The notes beneath the pieces were generated by a model, which was not told the DNA's origin, searched no databases, and saw only the letters and a list, made by a program, of their open reading frames with translations. Positions 25,094 to 33,948 of a stretch of DNA of 64,000 nt are shown here, piece by piece. The stretch is taken from contig OZ241886.1 of assembly GCA_965203375.1 (NCBI GenBank), positions 930,001-994,000 on the forward strand, in the 5' to 3' direction. The stretch's first letter is position 1, and the number at the start of each line of letters is the position of its first letter. Origin of the DNA: CATQHS01 sp965203375. GTDB taxonomy: Bacteria > Actinomycetota > Acidimicrobiia > Acidimicrobiales > Aldehydirespiratoraceae. Made by a program: the position numbers and the translations under genes.

Positions 25094-26929
25094 ATGGGTG
25101 ACGAAGGCCGCCCCGACCTCGCTCCGGTCGATCCGGCTCACTGGTGGGGCCTTCATCTCGGGGCCGAGGTCGACCCGGAGCAGACTCGGGCCGCCCTGAG
25201 CGAGGGAACTCTGGTGTCGGCGGCCGAGGCCGCCGCGGCCCGCTGGCCCGACCGAGAGGCCCTGCGGGTGGACGACGACGCCATAACCCACGCCGAGCTT
25301 CAGGACGCCTCCCGCAGGCTGGCCCGGTGGCTGTCGGACCACGGCGCCGGCCCTCGGAGCGCGGTGCTGGTGGCCGCGCCCAACTCGGTCGGGCTGGCCG
25401 TCGCCTATCTGGCCACCCTGCGGGCCGGGGCCTCGGTCACGCTGGCCAACCCCACCCTGACCCCTCGCGAGCTGGGGGCGCTCATCGACCGGGTCCGCCC
25501 CTCGGCCGTGGTGGCCTCGCCCGACTTGGCCCCCCGGCTACCCGACCACGACTCCGGTACCGGCTATGGCAGTCCGGCATCCCGACTACCCGATCCTGGA
25601 CTCGGCGGCGGTGACCCGACTCCTCGGCTTCCTGACTCCGGCCTCGGCAGTGGCGGCCCTCCCGCCCGGCTGATCCTCGATCCCGGCGGGGCGGCGGGGA
25701 TGCCGGCGGAAGTCACCGCGCTGACCCCCGCCGAGGACGCCGCCGTCGGCTCCGGCGACATCGCTCACCTGGCCTTCACTTCGGGGACCACCGGAGCGCC
25801 CAAGGCGGCGCCGCTCACCCACGGCAACGTGCTGGCCTCGGTGAGGGGCCTGATCGGGGCTTGGCGCTGGAGTGCCGACGACATGCTGGTCCACGCCCTG
25901 CCCCTCCAGCACCCCCACGGCCTCACCGCGGTTCAGATGACTCTGTTGGCCGGCAGCCGCAGCGCGGTGCTGTCGAGGTTCGAGCCGGCCGCCCTGTGCC
26001 GGGCCGTGGCCGCCCGCCGGGCCACGGTGCTGTTCGCGGTGCCGGCCGTATACGCCCGCCTGCTGGACTGGCCCGGCCTGGCCGATGCCGACTTGTCCTC
26101 GCTGCGGCTGGCGGTCAGCGGGTCGGCGCCGCTGCCGGCCCGCCACTCCGACGCACTGGCCGAAGTGCTCGGCCACCGGCCGCTGGAGCGCTACGGGCTC
26201 ACCGAAACCGGGTTCGTGCTCTCCAACCTCTGTGACGGCGAGCGGCTGGGCGGCGCGGTCGGCTACCCGCTGCCGGGCGCCGAGGTGGGGATCGTCGGCC
26301 CGGCCGGGTCTCCGGCACCCGACGGGACCGTCGGGGAGATCGTCGTGCGGGGCCCGCAGGTCTTCGCCGGCTATTCCGGCGCTGGCCACGGAACGGACGA
26401 CTCCGGTGCCGACCACGGACCCGACGACTCTGGCGCCCGGAGCACCGATCCCACCGGCGGCTTCCTCGGTGGTGCCGAGTCCGGCGAACCGGCCGAGCCC
26501 TCGAACCTCGGGGCCGCCGATCCGGCTGGCGGCTTTCTCGACGGCGGCTGGTTCCGCACCGGCGACCTCGGCGTGCGGGACCCCGGCACGGGGGCGGTCT
26601 CGGTGACCGGGCGCTCCAAGGACGTGATCATCACCGGGGGCCTCAACGTCCACCCGGTCGAGGTGGAGCAGGTGCTGGAGGCCCAGCCCGGGGTGCGGGC
26701 CGCGGCGGTGGCTGGCCTGCCCTCGGAGCGCTGGGGCGAGGAGGTGACCGCCTTCGTGGTGGCCGACGGCCCCCTCGACACCGGCGAACTGGCCGCGGCC
26801 GCCGCGGCCGCCCTCGCCCCCTACAAGCGGCCCAAGCGCTACATCGTGGTGGACGACCTGCCCCGCAACCACATGGGCAAGCTCGTCAGGTCCCGCCTCG
26901 CCGAACTGGACGGTCCACCGCCGCACTAG
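25094..26929 (+). CDS. AMP-dependent acyl-CoA synthetase/ligase with repeat-rich insertions
   Basis: 611 residues. Core motifs of class I adenylating enzymes are present: LAFTSGTTGAPKAAPLTHGN (P-loop), ERYGLTETGF, GWFRTGDLG, GRSKDVIITGGLNVHPVEVE and the C-terminal Lys in NHMGKLVRS. Two low-complexity insertions interrupt the fold: about residues 146-200 (repeated RLPD.GLG..) and about 428-480 (repeats with DDSGA.HG and GGFL.G). Without them the length is near the usual 500. The substrate is probably a small or aromatic acid, not readable from sequence. The start ATG follows the hydrolase remnant. It faces the ABC lipoprotein gene. Confidence 0.88.
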   Translation: MGDEGRPDLAPVDPAHWWGLHLGAEVDPEQTRAALSEGTLVSAAEAAAARWPDREALRVDDDAITHAELQDASRRLARWLSDHGAGPRSAVLVAAPNSVGLAVAYLATLRAGASVTLANPTLTPRELGALIDRVRPSAVVASPDLAPRLPDHDSGTGYGSPASRLPDPGLGGGDPTPRLPDSGLGSGGPPARLILDPGGAAGMPAEVTALTPAEDAAVGSGDIAHLAFTSGTTGAPKAAPLTHGNVLASVRGLIGAWRWSADDMLVHALPLQHPHGLTAVQMTLLAGSRSAVLSRFEPAALCRAVAARRATVLFAVPAVYARLLDWPGLADADLSSLRLAVSGSAPLPARHSDALAEVLGHRPLERYGLTETGFVLSNLCDGERLGGAVGYPLPGAEVGIVGPAGSPAPDGTVGEIVVRGPQVFAGYSGAGHGTDDSGADHGPDDSGARSTDPTGGFLGGAESGEPAEPSNLGAADPAGGFLDGGWFRTGDLGVRDPGTGAVSVTGRSKDVIITGGLNVHPVEVEQVLEAQPGVRAAAVAGLPSERWGEEVTAFVVADGPLDTGELAAAAAAALAPYKRPKRYIVVDDLPRNHMGKLVRSRLAELDGPPPH

Positions 26930-27071
26930 CCGCTCTTCGGCCGGCCGCCGCCTGCGTGCCCGCCTCCTTCGTCAGGGTCGGTCGCGCTTACGGGTGCCCT
27001 TGGGCCTGTGTCATGGATCGGCAGCCTGCGCCGCTGCGCTCGGGCCGCTCGGTGTTGGCCGCCCCCTCCCG

Positions 27072-28334
27072 TCAGTTCATCGGGATCCAGATCAGGTCGC
27101 CGTTGTCGTCGTAGAGCTTGGGGACGACGGTGGTGTCGATCATGCTCTCCCAGTCGGGCATCTCGTCGAACACCCCGAGGCTGGTCAGCAGCTCGACCTC
27201 GGCCCCGAGGGTCTCGGGGTTGAGCTGGCCGACCAAGAAGCCGTCGGGGGTCACGTTCTCGATCATCGACTGCTCCACCCCCCACCGGTTCAGCTCGTGG
27301 GCCTCGGCCAGATACATCGGGTTGCCGGCCGCGTTGATCAGGTCGAAGGCGTGGGCCACCGCCGCCTCGGGGTTGGCGGCCGCGAAGAAGTAGCCCTTCA
27401 GGTCGGCCCGCACGAAGTCCTCCACCACCGTCGGGTGCTTCTCGTAGAAGTCCGGGGTGTTGACGGCCACCGCGAACGAGGCCGGGATGCCGTAGTCGAG
27501 CGGGTCGTAGAGGTCGAATCCGATGCCCTCCCGGTCGAGCACGGCGGGCTCGTTCGACTTGTACACCGGCAGGGCGTCGATGCCCAGGGCCAGGTGCTCC
27601 ACCGGGTTGAAGCCGTCGAGAAGCAGCTCGGTGATGTCGTCGCGCAAGATGCCCTCGGAGGCGAGCATGGCCTCGATGGCGGCGGGGAGGTCGCCCTTGA
27701 TGCCCACCGTCTTGCCGGCCAGGTCGGCCAGCGAGCCGATGGTGCCGGCCGGCACCACCAGACCGGACACCGCGGTGTGGCCGAGCTGGGAGAAGGCGAT
27801 CATGTTGGTGCCGCCGTTGACGTTGAGCCGCACCAGCTCGCCGAAGGAGGCGGCCATCGAGAGCTGGGTGGCGCCGGCCGCCAGCGAGGTGGTGTTGCCG
27901 GGCGCGAAGCCGGCCTGGAGCTCGACGTCCAGGCACATCTCTTCGAAATAGCCCTCGGCTTTGGCCGCCACCACCTCGACGATCCCCGCCGCCGCGGCGA
28001 AGTCGAAGCCGGTCATTAAGATCAGCGTCCCGGCCGCCCGGTTGGCCTCGCACCGCTCCGGGGTGCCGATGGCGGGCAGCCCGTCGGGCCCCATGGCCGA
28101 GTCGGGCTCCGGTTCGGGCGTCGCCGCTGGCTCGGGCGCCGCCGGGGCCTCGGTGGTCGGGGCGGGCTCGTCGGGTTCCGCTGGGGCCGGGGCCTCGGTG
28201 GTCGGGGCGGGCGTTTCTTCGCCGGCGCCCGCGGTGGTCGAGTCGTCGCCTCCGCACGCCGCTGCCACCAGGGCGGCGGTCAGGAGGACGGCGGCCAGCT
28301 TGAGCGGCAGCCGCCGCCGGGCCAGAAACGTCAT
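27072..28334 (-). CDS. ABC transporter substrate-binding lipoprotein (NMT1/SsuA-like)
   Basis: 420 residues. Signal with lipobox (AALVAAACGG), then a long Pro/Thr/Glu/Ala linker of about 60 residues made of repeats such as EAPAPAEPDEPAPTTEAP, and a two-lobe binding domain (LILMTGFDFAAAAGIVEVVA, LADLAGKTVGIKGDLPAAIE, DFYEKHPTVVEDFVRADLKG). The domain resembles binding proteins for nitrate, sulfonates or thiamine precursors. The permease and ATPase genes are just upstream on the same strand. Order and orientation indicate one importer operon. Ligand unknown; the neighbouring TauD-like dioxygenase and ComA-like gene make a sulfonate or small organic N compound plausible. Confidence 0.88.
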   Translation of the reverse strand: MTFLARRRLPLKLAAVLLTAALVAAACGGDDSTTAGAGEETPAPTTEAPAPAEPDEPAPTTEAPAAPEPAATPEPEPDSAMGPDGLPAIGTPERCEANRAAGTLILMTGFDFAAAAGIVEVVAAKAEGYFEEMCLDVELQAGFAPGNTTSLAAGATQLSMAASFGELVRLNVNGGTNMIAFSQLGHTAVSGLVVPAGTIGSLADLAGKTVGIKGDLPAAIEAMLASEGILRDDITELLLDGFNPVEHLALGIDALPVYKSNEPAVLDREGIGFDLYDPLDYGIPASFAVAVNTPDFYEKHPTVVEDFVRADLKGYFFAAANPEAAVAHAFDLINAAGNPMYLAEAHELNRWGVEQSMIENVTPDGFLVGQLNPETLGAEVELLTSLGVFDEMPDWESMIDTTVVPKLYDDNGDLIWIPMN

Positions 28335-28522
28335 TTTCGAGTACCCCCTCTTCGTTCGATTTCGAGGAACGCGAGTTCCCGGGCCCGATGATGCCAGCCG
28401 CAGCCGTTGCCGTTCAAGTGCCGAGCCTGGTCATCGGCTTCCCGCCTTTTGGAGGACCGGTCAGTTGCGGGGAACCGAGTGCGCCGCACCTGAGTACGGT
28501 GCCCGGCCGCTGCACCCGTCGT

Positions 28523-29395
28523 TCAGTCTCGGGTGGTCTGGGAGCTGTGCCAGCGCAGCATCCGGGCCTCGACCGCGATCAGCACCAGGTTGGCGATCAC
28601 CCCGATGAGGGCCAGCGTGAAGATGCTGCCCCACAACTGGTCCACCAGCAGCCGGGTCTGGGCCACCCGGGCCGTGTTGCCCAGGCCGCCGGTGGACCCG
28701 GCGAACATCTCGCCGATCACCGCGCCCACCAGGGCCAGGCCCAGGCACAGCCGGGCCGAGGAGAACAGGTAGGGCAGGGAGTGGGGGAGCCTCAGCTTGC
28801 GGAATATCTCCCACCGGCTCGACGACACCGAGCGCATCAGCTCCAGGGCGTTCTCGTCGATGGCCCGCAGGCCGGTGAAGGCGTTGACGACGAAGGGGAC
28901 GTAGCAGAACACCGCCGCGGTCAGCGCCTTGGGCCAGATGTTGAACCCGAACCAGATCAAAAACACCGGGGCCAGCACCGCCACCGGGGTGCTCTGCAAC
29001 AGCACGATGGTGGGGAGGGTGGCCCGCTCCACGAACCGGGAGTGGGCCATGAAGGTGGCCACCACCATGGCCGCGGCGAAACCGAGCCAGAACCCCAGCG
29101 TGGCCTCCCTGATGGTGACCAGGGCGTGCTCCCAGTAGAAGCCGGGCTCGTCGACGAGATGGCGGAGCACCCGGCTCGGCGGGGGCAGGGTGAGGACATG
29201 TACGCCCGCGGCCCGGACGTACAGCTCCCACAGGCCGAACAGCAGCACCACCCCGATCACCGGTGCCGCCGCCACCGCCAATTGCCGCAGCGGCCGCCGG
29301 GGCGGCGAAGGGGCCTGCTCGTCGCCGGCCGCCGGCGGTTCTGCCCCGGTAGCGCCCGGCCCGACGGCGTCCGCGGCGGTCTCGGGATCGCTCAT
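28523..29395 (-). CDS. ABC transporter permease (BPD_transp_1, SsuC/TauC-like)
   Basis: 290 residues from the ATG at 29395; the frame is open further upstream but that overlaps the ATPase gene. Six hydrophobic helices are visible. The EAA loop appears as ALELMRSVSSSRWEIFRKLR LP, typical for taurine/sulfonate/nitrate permeases. The start overlaps the ATPase stop by 4 bp (ATGA). The C-terminal helix LIGVIANLVLIAVEARMLRW is also typical. It should form the membrane dimer of the importer with the lipoprotein encoded downstream. Confidence 0.9.
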   Translation of the reverse strand: MSDPETAADAVGPGATGAEPPAAGDEQAPSPPRRPLRQLAVAAAPVIGVVLLFGLWELYVRAAGVHVLTLPPPSRVLRHLVDEPGFYWEHALVTIREATLGFWLGFAAAMVVATFMAHSRFVERATLPTIVLLQSTPVAVLAPVFLIWFGFNIWPKALTAAVFCYVPFVVNAFTGLRAIDENALELMRSVSSSRWEIFRKLRLPHSLPYLFSSARLCLGLALVGAVIGEMFAGSTGGLGNTARVAQTRLLVDQLWGSIFTLALIGVIANLVLIAVEARMLRWHSSQTTRD

Positions 29396-30264
29396 CGGGC
29401 CGAGGCCTCGCGCAGCGCGGCTCGCACGTTGCTGACGTGTTCGAGGTAGTCGGGGTCGTCCTCCATGGCGGCGGTCCGGGGCCGGGTCAGCCCCACGTGC
29501 TCGACTCTCACGATCCGGCCCGGCCGGGGCGCCATCACCAGCACCCGGTCGGCCAGGATGACGGCCTCGGGGATGCTGTGGGTCACGAACAGCACCGTCT
29601 TGCGGGTGCGGGCCCACAGGTCGAGCAGCAGGTAGCGCATCTCGTTGCGGGTGATCTCGTCCAGGGCCGAGAAGGGCTCGTCCATCAGCATCACCGGCGC
29701 CCCCAGCACGAAGCTGCGGACCAGCGACACCCGCTGCTGCATCCCGCCCGACAACTCGTTGGGGAAGCTGTCGAGGAACTTGCCCAGCCCCACCGTCTCC
29801 AGCAGCGCCACCGACTCCGCCTCGCTCAGGGGCTCGCTGACGGCCCGGCGGGCGTTCAGCTCGCTGAGGAACCGGGCGTTGCGGCGGACGGTCCGCCATG
29901 GCAGCAGGGCCGGGGTCTGGGGGGTGAACCCGAGCTGCTTGGTCCGGCGGGCCACCGCCGGAGAGGTGCCGGCCACCTCGACCGTCCCCGACTCGTATCC
30001 GACCAGGCCGCCCACCACCCGCAGCAGCGTCGACTTGCCGCAGCCGCTGGGGCCGATGACGCTGACGAACTCGCCGTCGGACACGTCGAGGTCGATCCCC
30101 GACAGGGCATGGGTGTGGTCGCGCCGCCCGACGAACCACTTGGAAACCCCCCGCAAAGAAACAACCGCCCCAGCGCCCGCGACCGCTCCCGCATCCGCGA
30201 CCGCGCCTTCGCCCGCCCCATCGCCGCCCTCGGGGGTGTTGGTTGCGGTGCTTGGGTCGGTCAC
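29392..30264 (-). CDS. ABC transporter ATP-binding protein (SsuB/TauB-like)
   Basis: 290 residues from a GTG at 30264, preceded by an Ala/Gly/Thr-rich tail of about 40 residues before VVSLRGVSKWFVGR. Walker A GPSGCGKST, Q-loop TPQTPALLPW, signature LSGGMQQR, Walker B VMLMDEPFSALD and switch His in VTHS are complete. The GTG overlaps the stop of a decayed oxidoreductase gene (GTGA), so the importer operon once began with that gene. The 3' end overlaps the permease by 4 bp. Confidence 0.9.
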   Translation of the reverse strand: MTDPSTATNTPEGGDGAGEGAVADAGAVAGAGAVVSLRGVSKWFVGRRDHTHALSGIDLDVSDGEFVSVIGPSGCGKSTLLRVVGGLVGYESGTVEVAGTSPAVARRTKQLGFTPQTPALLPWRTVRRNARFLSELNARRAVSEPLSEAESVALLETVGLGKFLDSFPNELSGGMQQRVSLVRSFVLGAPVMLMDEPFSALDEITRNEMRYLLLDLWARTRKTVLFVTHSIPEAVILADRVLVMAPRPGRIVRVEHVGLTRPRTAAMEDDPDYLEHVSNVRAALREASAR

Positions 30265-30475
30265 TGGGGCCGGGCTCCCTTCAGGGGTCGGAGCAGAATC
30301 TTGCCGAAGAAGTCGCAGTTCTGCATCTTGGCGTGGGCCCGACCTGCCTCCGGACCGCATCGGGCCGGTCGAGCGCGGCCACGGCCACGTCGGCTGGCCC
30401 GGCTCGGGATCGGGCACGCCCCGGTGCTCCAGCACCTCAGGCTCGCCGTCCCGGGGCAGTAACGGCGGCCTTCAT
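30261..30475 (-). pseudogene. Zn-type/quinone oxidoreductase (MDR family), internally deleted remnant
   Basis: The ATG at 30475 follows an excellent AGGAAGGAG site and opens MKAAVTAPG, the classic start of medium-chain dehydrogenases, then stops after 12 codons. Other frames continue with VLEHRGVPDPEPGQ (N-terminal domain) and AHAKMQNCDFFGKILLRPLK (the usual C-terminal end), ending at the TGA that overlaps the ATPase start. About 250 residues from the middle, including the Rossmann fold, are missing. The intact start and end signals show that it was the first gene of the importer operon. Confidence 0.7.
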
Positions 30476-30574
30476 TCGCTCCTTCCTGATTGGCCCCGTC
30501 CGTCGCCGCTGCCGCGCTAATTGTCGCTTACCGAAACTAGGCTGGCGATTCGACTCGCAGGAGAGAGAGCCGCC

Positions 30575-31261
30575 GTGCCTGAGGATCGCGACGCTCTGAC
30601 GCGCCAGTGCCTGCGCGCCTTGAAGTATCCAAGGGGCCGCTACGCCACCAGCCGCGCCGCGCAGCTCTCGGGCGTGCCGTCTGGGACGATCCAGATCTGG
30701 CGTCGTGACAAAGTGTACGTGCCGGACTTCGACTCGGCTCGTCCGATGTGGTCCTATCGGGATCTGATCCTGGTTCGGATGGTGGCCTGGTTGCGGCAGC
30801 GCGGAATACCACCGGTCAGAGCGGGCAGGTATGCGCAGAAAGTCAGGGAACGCCTGACGGCCGGTGAAGATATCCAACGAATCATGGCGACCCATAGAAC
30901 AGCCGTGTTTGACGGTGAATTGTTCGATCCTGTCGTTGGCGAAGGCTTCCTTCCCTACGACAACCTCCCTGACTTATTGTCGGTGTTCAAGTTTCAAGCA
31001 CAGGTATCGGATTTTGGCAGACGACGTCTGTGGGGGCCAGATCTCATAAGACCCAGCAAACATTCCTTCATTTCGCCTTGGGTGCTCGGTGGAGACCCTT
31101 GTGTACGTCATTCTAGGATCCCAACCGCCAACATTCATGCGCTCCGCCGGGAACGCGGACTCACAACATCCCAGATCGTTGACCTATACCCGAGTCTCAA
31201 CCCCGAAGAAGCAGACGACGCATACGAACTAGAGTCTCGACTCCACAACACCGAGGTTTGA
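30575..31261 (+). CDS. DUF433-type antitoxin-like protein without a toxin gene
   Basis: 228 residues from a GTG at 30575, with AGGAG about 12 bp upstream. It starts with a helix-turn-helix-like region (YATSRAAQLSGVPSGTIQIW) and ends in a clear DUF433 domain (SPWVLGGDPCVRHSRIPTAN, then LRRERGLTTSQIVDLYPSLN). The same build is used by the antitoxin at 23801-24505, which is followed by a PIN-like toxin. Here the next gene is riboflavin synthase, starting 2 bp later, so the toxin has been lost or the protein acts alone as a regulator. It has lower GC than ribE. Confidence 0.78.
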   Translation: MPEDRDALTRQCLRALKYPRGRYATSRAAQLSGVPSGTIQIWRRDKVYVPDFDSARPMWSYRDLILVRMVAWLRQRGIPPVRAGRYAQKVRERLTAGEDIQRIMATHRTAVFDGELFDPVVGEGFLPYDNLPDLLSVFKFQAQVSDFGRRRLWGPDLIRPSKHSFISPWVLGGDPCVRHSRIPTANIHALRRERGLTTSQIVDLYPSLNPEEADDAYELESRLHNTEV

Positions 31262-31263
31262 GC

Positions 31264-31905
31264 ATGTACACCGGGATTGTTCAGGGGCAGTGCGAGGTGC
31301 TTAGCGTCGAGGTGGTCGACGGGGTGGGGACGCTGATCGTTGATCTGGGGGCGCTGGCCGAGGGGCTCGAGTCGGGGGCGAGCGTGTCGGTCAACGGGGT
31401 ATGCCTCACCGTCACCGGCGTCGAGGGGGCCGAGGCGGGGTTCAACGTCATCAGCGAGACGTTCGCCTCCTCCAACCTCGGGTCGGTCGCGGCTGGCGAC
31501 CGGGTCAACATCGAGCGCTCGCTCAAGTTCGGCGACGAGCTGGGCGGGCACATCCTGTCCGGCCACATCGCCGACACCGTCACCGTGGCTGAGATCGAAG
31601 CCGACGGGGCCAACCGCACCATGTGGTTCGATGTGGCCCCGCCGCACATGCGATACCTGCTGTGGAAGGGCTGGGTGGCCCTCGACGGGGCCAGCCTCAC
31701 CATCTCCCGAGTGGACCGCGACGCAAACCGCATCGCGGTGAGCCTGATACCGGAAACCCTGGCCCGCACCACGCTGGGCCGGGTCTCGGTGGGTGACCGG
31801 GTGAACCTCGAGATCGACGCCCAGACCCAGGCCATCGTCTCCACTGTCGAAGACCTGTTGAGCGACCCCAAGATGCGGTCCCAGCTTCTTGAGGCCGGCC
31901 GGTAG
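31264..31905 (+). CDS. ribE: Riboflavin synthase alpha chain
   Basis: 213 residues from the ATG at 31264. Two homologous lumazine-binding halves are clear: MYTGIVQGQCEV ... SVNGVCLTVTGV ... FGDELGGHILSGHIAD in the first, and YLLWKGWVALDGASLTISRV ... RVNLEIDAQTQAIV in the second. The conserved N-terminal MYTGIVQ and the Ser/His residues of the active site are in place. The enzyme dismutates two 6,7-dimethyl-8-ribityllumazine molecules to riboflavin in the cytoplasm. Other rib genes are not adjacent. It starts 2 bp after a DUF433 gene, an odd partner. Its 3' end is repeated twice downstream. Confidence 0.96.
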   Translation: MYTGIVQGQCEVLSVEVVDGVGTLIVDLGALAEGLESGASVSVNGVCLTVTGVEGAEAGFNVISETFASSNLGSVAAGDRVNIERSLKFGDELGGHILSGHIADTVTVAEIEADGANRTMWFDVAPPHMRYLLWKGWVALDGASLTISRVDRDANRIAVSLIPETLARTTLGRVSVGDRVNLEIDAQTQAIVSTVEDLLSDPKMRSQLLEAGR

Positions 31906-31999
31906 CCGAGATGCGGATCCGGCTGCCTGAAGAGCCCGAAGCGGCCCGGGCCCGCCGAAGGCCCGATTGGCAGGCAGGACCGAGATGCGGCCCCGGCTG
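31868..31999 (+). repeat. Repeat of the ribE 3' end
   Basis: The segment ccaagatgcggtcccagctt at 31868 in the ribE coding end reappears as ccgagatgcggatccggctg at 31906 (just after the stop) and ccgagatgcggccccggctg at 31980. The last codons of ribE therefore have two diverged copies in the spacer before the SDR gene. Confidence 0.65.
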
Positions 32000-32024
32000 T
32001 TCGGCGCTTAGGGCCTAGGACCGA

Positions 32025-32789
32025 ATGGCGGCGGGACTTCGGGGCCGCCGAGGCCTGGTCACCGGGGCGGCCCGGGGGATCGGCCGCCAAGTGGCGCAGC
32101 GCCTAGCCGACGAGGGCATGCGGATGACGCTGCTTGATGTGGACCCCGTCGTGGAGTCGACAGCCGCCGAGATGGGCGCGGCCGGGGTGATCGCAGACCT
32201 CCGAGACGACGAAGCGACCCGCCGGGCCCTGGCCTCCGACGCCGCTGGCAGTCCCGACGCGGCCGGCAACCCTGACGCCGACCCCTACTGGCTGCTGGTC
32301 AACAACGCTGGCGTCTTCGCCAAGACCCCGCTGCTGGAGATGGACTTGGACGAGTGGGACGATCTGCACCGGGTGAACGCCCGCTCGATGGTGGTCGTCA
32401 TGCAGGCGCTGGCGCCGGGCATGATCGCCTCCGGCCGGGGCGGTCGGGTGGTGAACATGGCCTCGATGGCGGCCAAGCGCGGCACCCCCGGCGAGGCCGC
32501 CTACGCCGCGTCGAAGGCCGCGGTGGTGGCCCTCAGCCGCATCGCGGCCATGGAGCTGGGCCCCCACGGCATCACGGTCAACTCGATCTGCCCCGGCTAC
32601 GTGCTCACCGAGATGGGCGCCGACACCCGCTCGGCCGACCAGGTGGCGGCCTGGACGGCCATGAGCCCGCTCGGGCGGCTGGGCGATCCCGCCGACGTGG
32701 CCGCCGTCATCGCCTTCCTGGCCTCCGACGACGGCGCCTACATCACCGGCCAAGCCCTAAACGTGACCGGCGGCATGTGTACCTGGTAG
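32025..32789 (+). CDS. Short-chain dehydrogenase/reductase (FabG-like)
   Basis: 254 residues. The cofactor motif is GLVTGAARGIGRQ, with LLVNNAGVF, active-site S (NMASMAAKRG) and YAASK motifs and the PGYVLTEM segment after it. The C-terminus YITGQALNVTGGM is typical of FabG-like classical SDRs. A short insertion with repeated DAAG.PDA units lies around residue 70-85. It probably reduces or oxidises a hydroxyl/keto group using NAD(P). It sits upstream of the dioxygenase and lyase operon but in convergent order with the dioxygenase gene, with a strong hairpin between. Confidence 0.92.
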   Translation: MAAGLRGRRGLVTGAARGIGRQVAQRLADEGMRMTLLDVDPVVESTAAEMGAAGVIADLRDDEATRRALASDAAGSPDAAGNPDADPYWLLVNNAGVFAKTPLLEMDLDEWDDLHRVNARSMVVVMQALAPGMIASGRGGRVVNMASMAAKRGTPGEAAYAASKAAVVALSRIAAMELGPHGITVNSICPGYVLTEMGADTRSADQVAAWTAMSPLGRLGDPADVAAVIAFLASDDGAYITGQALNVTGGMCTW

Positions 32790-32831
32790 TGCCGCGCCGT
32801 GTCTGTTCGCAATCGCCAGGCCGGGGGGTGG

Positions 32832-32876
32832 CACGGGGGCAAGGTTTTGCCGCCCCGCGGCAAAACCGCGCCCGTG
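32832..32876. terminator. Bidirectional hairpin between convergent genes, copy 1
   Basis: Outer arms cacgggggc / gcgcccgtg flank a perfect 11-bp stem GGTTTTGCCGC (32843-32853) with GCGGCAAAACC (32857-32867), loop CCC. It lies between the SDR and dioxygenase genes, which converge. A close copy with one extra base pair is at 42898-42944, again between convergent genes, and the shared sequence extends into the flanks (ggtggcacg, gacaggacccgc). Confidence 0.75.
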
Positions 32877-32940
32877 ACAGGACCCGCTGGCCGGGGCGCG
32901 TGCAAACCCGCCCAGGAAGCTGGCGTTACTCCCGGGGGAG

Positions 32941-33948
32941 TCAGCGGGCGAAGGCGACGGAGCGGTCGGTCAGGCCCCGCTCGGCCATCTCGGAGGGGAG
33001 CCCCATGTCCCCGTCCACCGTCAGCCACAGCCGGATGAGGTCTCGCTTGAGCGCCGGGTCGGGGTAGTCCTCGTAGGCGGTGCGCGAGTGCATGATGGCG
33101 TAGTTGTTGAGGAACTGGATCTCCCCGGACCGGAAGTTCATGTGGAGTTGGAACTCCTCCCGGGCGTTGATCTCGTCGATGGCGGCCATGGCCTCGATCT
33201 GGCGGTCCGACAGCTCGGGCACGTGCTCGCCCCTGGTGGCCGTCTTGAACAAGTCGGGCCCGTAGAAGGTGAACAGCTTCCCGGCGCCGTTGACGGCGAA
33301 GATGGGGCAGCGAGCGAAGCTGTCGGGACCCTCGCCCCGCTTGCGGTCGAACCACCACGGCTCGTAGAAGGCGCCGATCAGGTCGGGGCGGGTGCGGACT
33401 ATCTCGTCGTGGACCGCGGCGGCGCTCACGATGGCGCTGGTCCCGCCCCGCATGGCCGGCCGGATGCACAGCAGTCCGACGATGTCGGAGGAGTCGGTGT
33501 GGAAGGGCAGTGCCCCGTGGTGCTTGTTGAGCAGCCCCCCGCCGTAGTTGGCGTGGCGGTCCACGCCCTCGTCGCGGACATGGGCGAACAGGTCGGTGCC
33601 CTTGGCCCCCTGGGGAAGGGGTATGCCCAAATACAGGCCGACGCCCCAGTACATCAGCTCGATCTGACGCTCCGAGAGGCCCTCCACCGGCACGCCCCGG
33701 ATCAGCTTGAACCCCCGGCCGTCGAGCAGCTCGCCCAGCAGCGACTCCAGCACCGGCCCGAGGGTGGGCAGAGCGAAGTTCCGGCGGTTCAGGTCCAAGA
33801 AGTCGAGCCCGCCCGCCTCAACCGCCTTCAGCGCTCCCCGCAGCTCCTCAGCGTGCCGCTCATCCAGCTCCAATAACCAATCGCCCCGTTCCTGAATGCC
33901 GGCCCCCCGCCAACACGCCGCCCCACCGATCTCACGAACACTCGACAT
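32941..33948 (-). CDS. TauD/TfdA-type Fe(II)/2-oxoglutarate dioxygenase
   Basis: 335 residues from the ATG at 33948 behind GGAGGAGC; a GTG one codon earlier is possible. The metal triad is visible as PFHTDSSD (HxD) and the distal His in NYAIMHSRTAYED. The 2-oxoglutarate Arg is probably in KRDLIRLWL. The block GGTSAIVSAAAVHDEI is also typical. Members hydroxylate taurine, alkylsulfonates, carnitine precursors and related small acids. It lies between the ABC importer and the DUF1116 operon, which suggests it acts on the imported compound. It is separate from the operon and on the other strand. Confidence 0.9.
   Translation of the reverse strand: MSSVREIGGAACWRGAGIQERGDWLLELDERHAEELRGALKAVEAGGLDFLDLNRRNFALPTLGPVLESLLGELLDGRGFKLIRGVPVEGLSERQIELMYWGVGLYLGIPLPQGAKGTDLFAHVRDEGVDRHANYGGGLLNKHHGALPFHTDSSDIVGLLCIRPAMRGGTSAIVSAAAVHDEIVRTRPDLIGAFYEPWWFDRKRGEGPDSFARCPIFAVNGAGKLFTFYGPDLFKTATRGEHVPELSDRQIEAMAAIDEINAREEFQLHMNFRSGEIQFLNNYAIMHSRTAYEDYPDPALKRDLIRLWLTVDGDMGLPSEMAERGLTDRSVAFAR

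Noticed and set aside
25586..26926. 446-codon minus-strand frame opposite the acyl-CoA synthetase
   Set aside because: Composition is that of an antisense shadow in high-GC DNA and the plus strand has all adenylation motifs.
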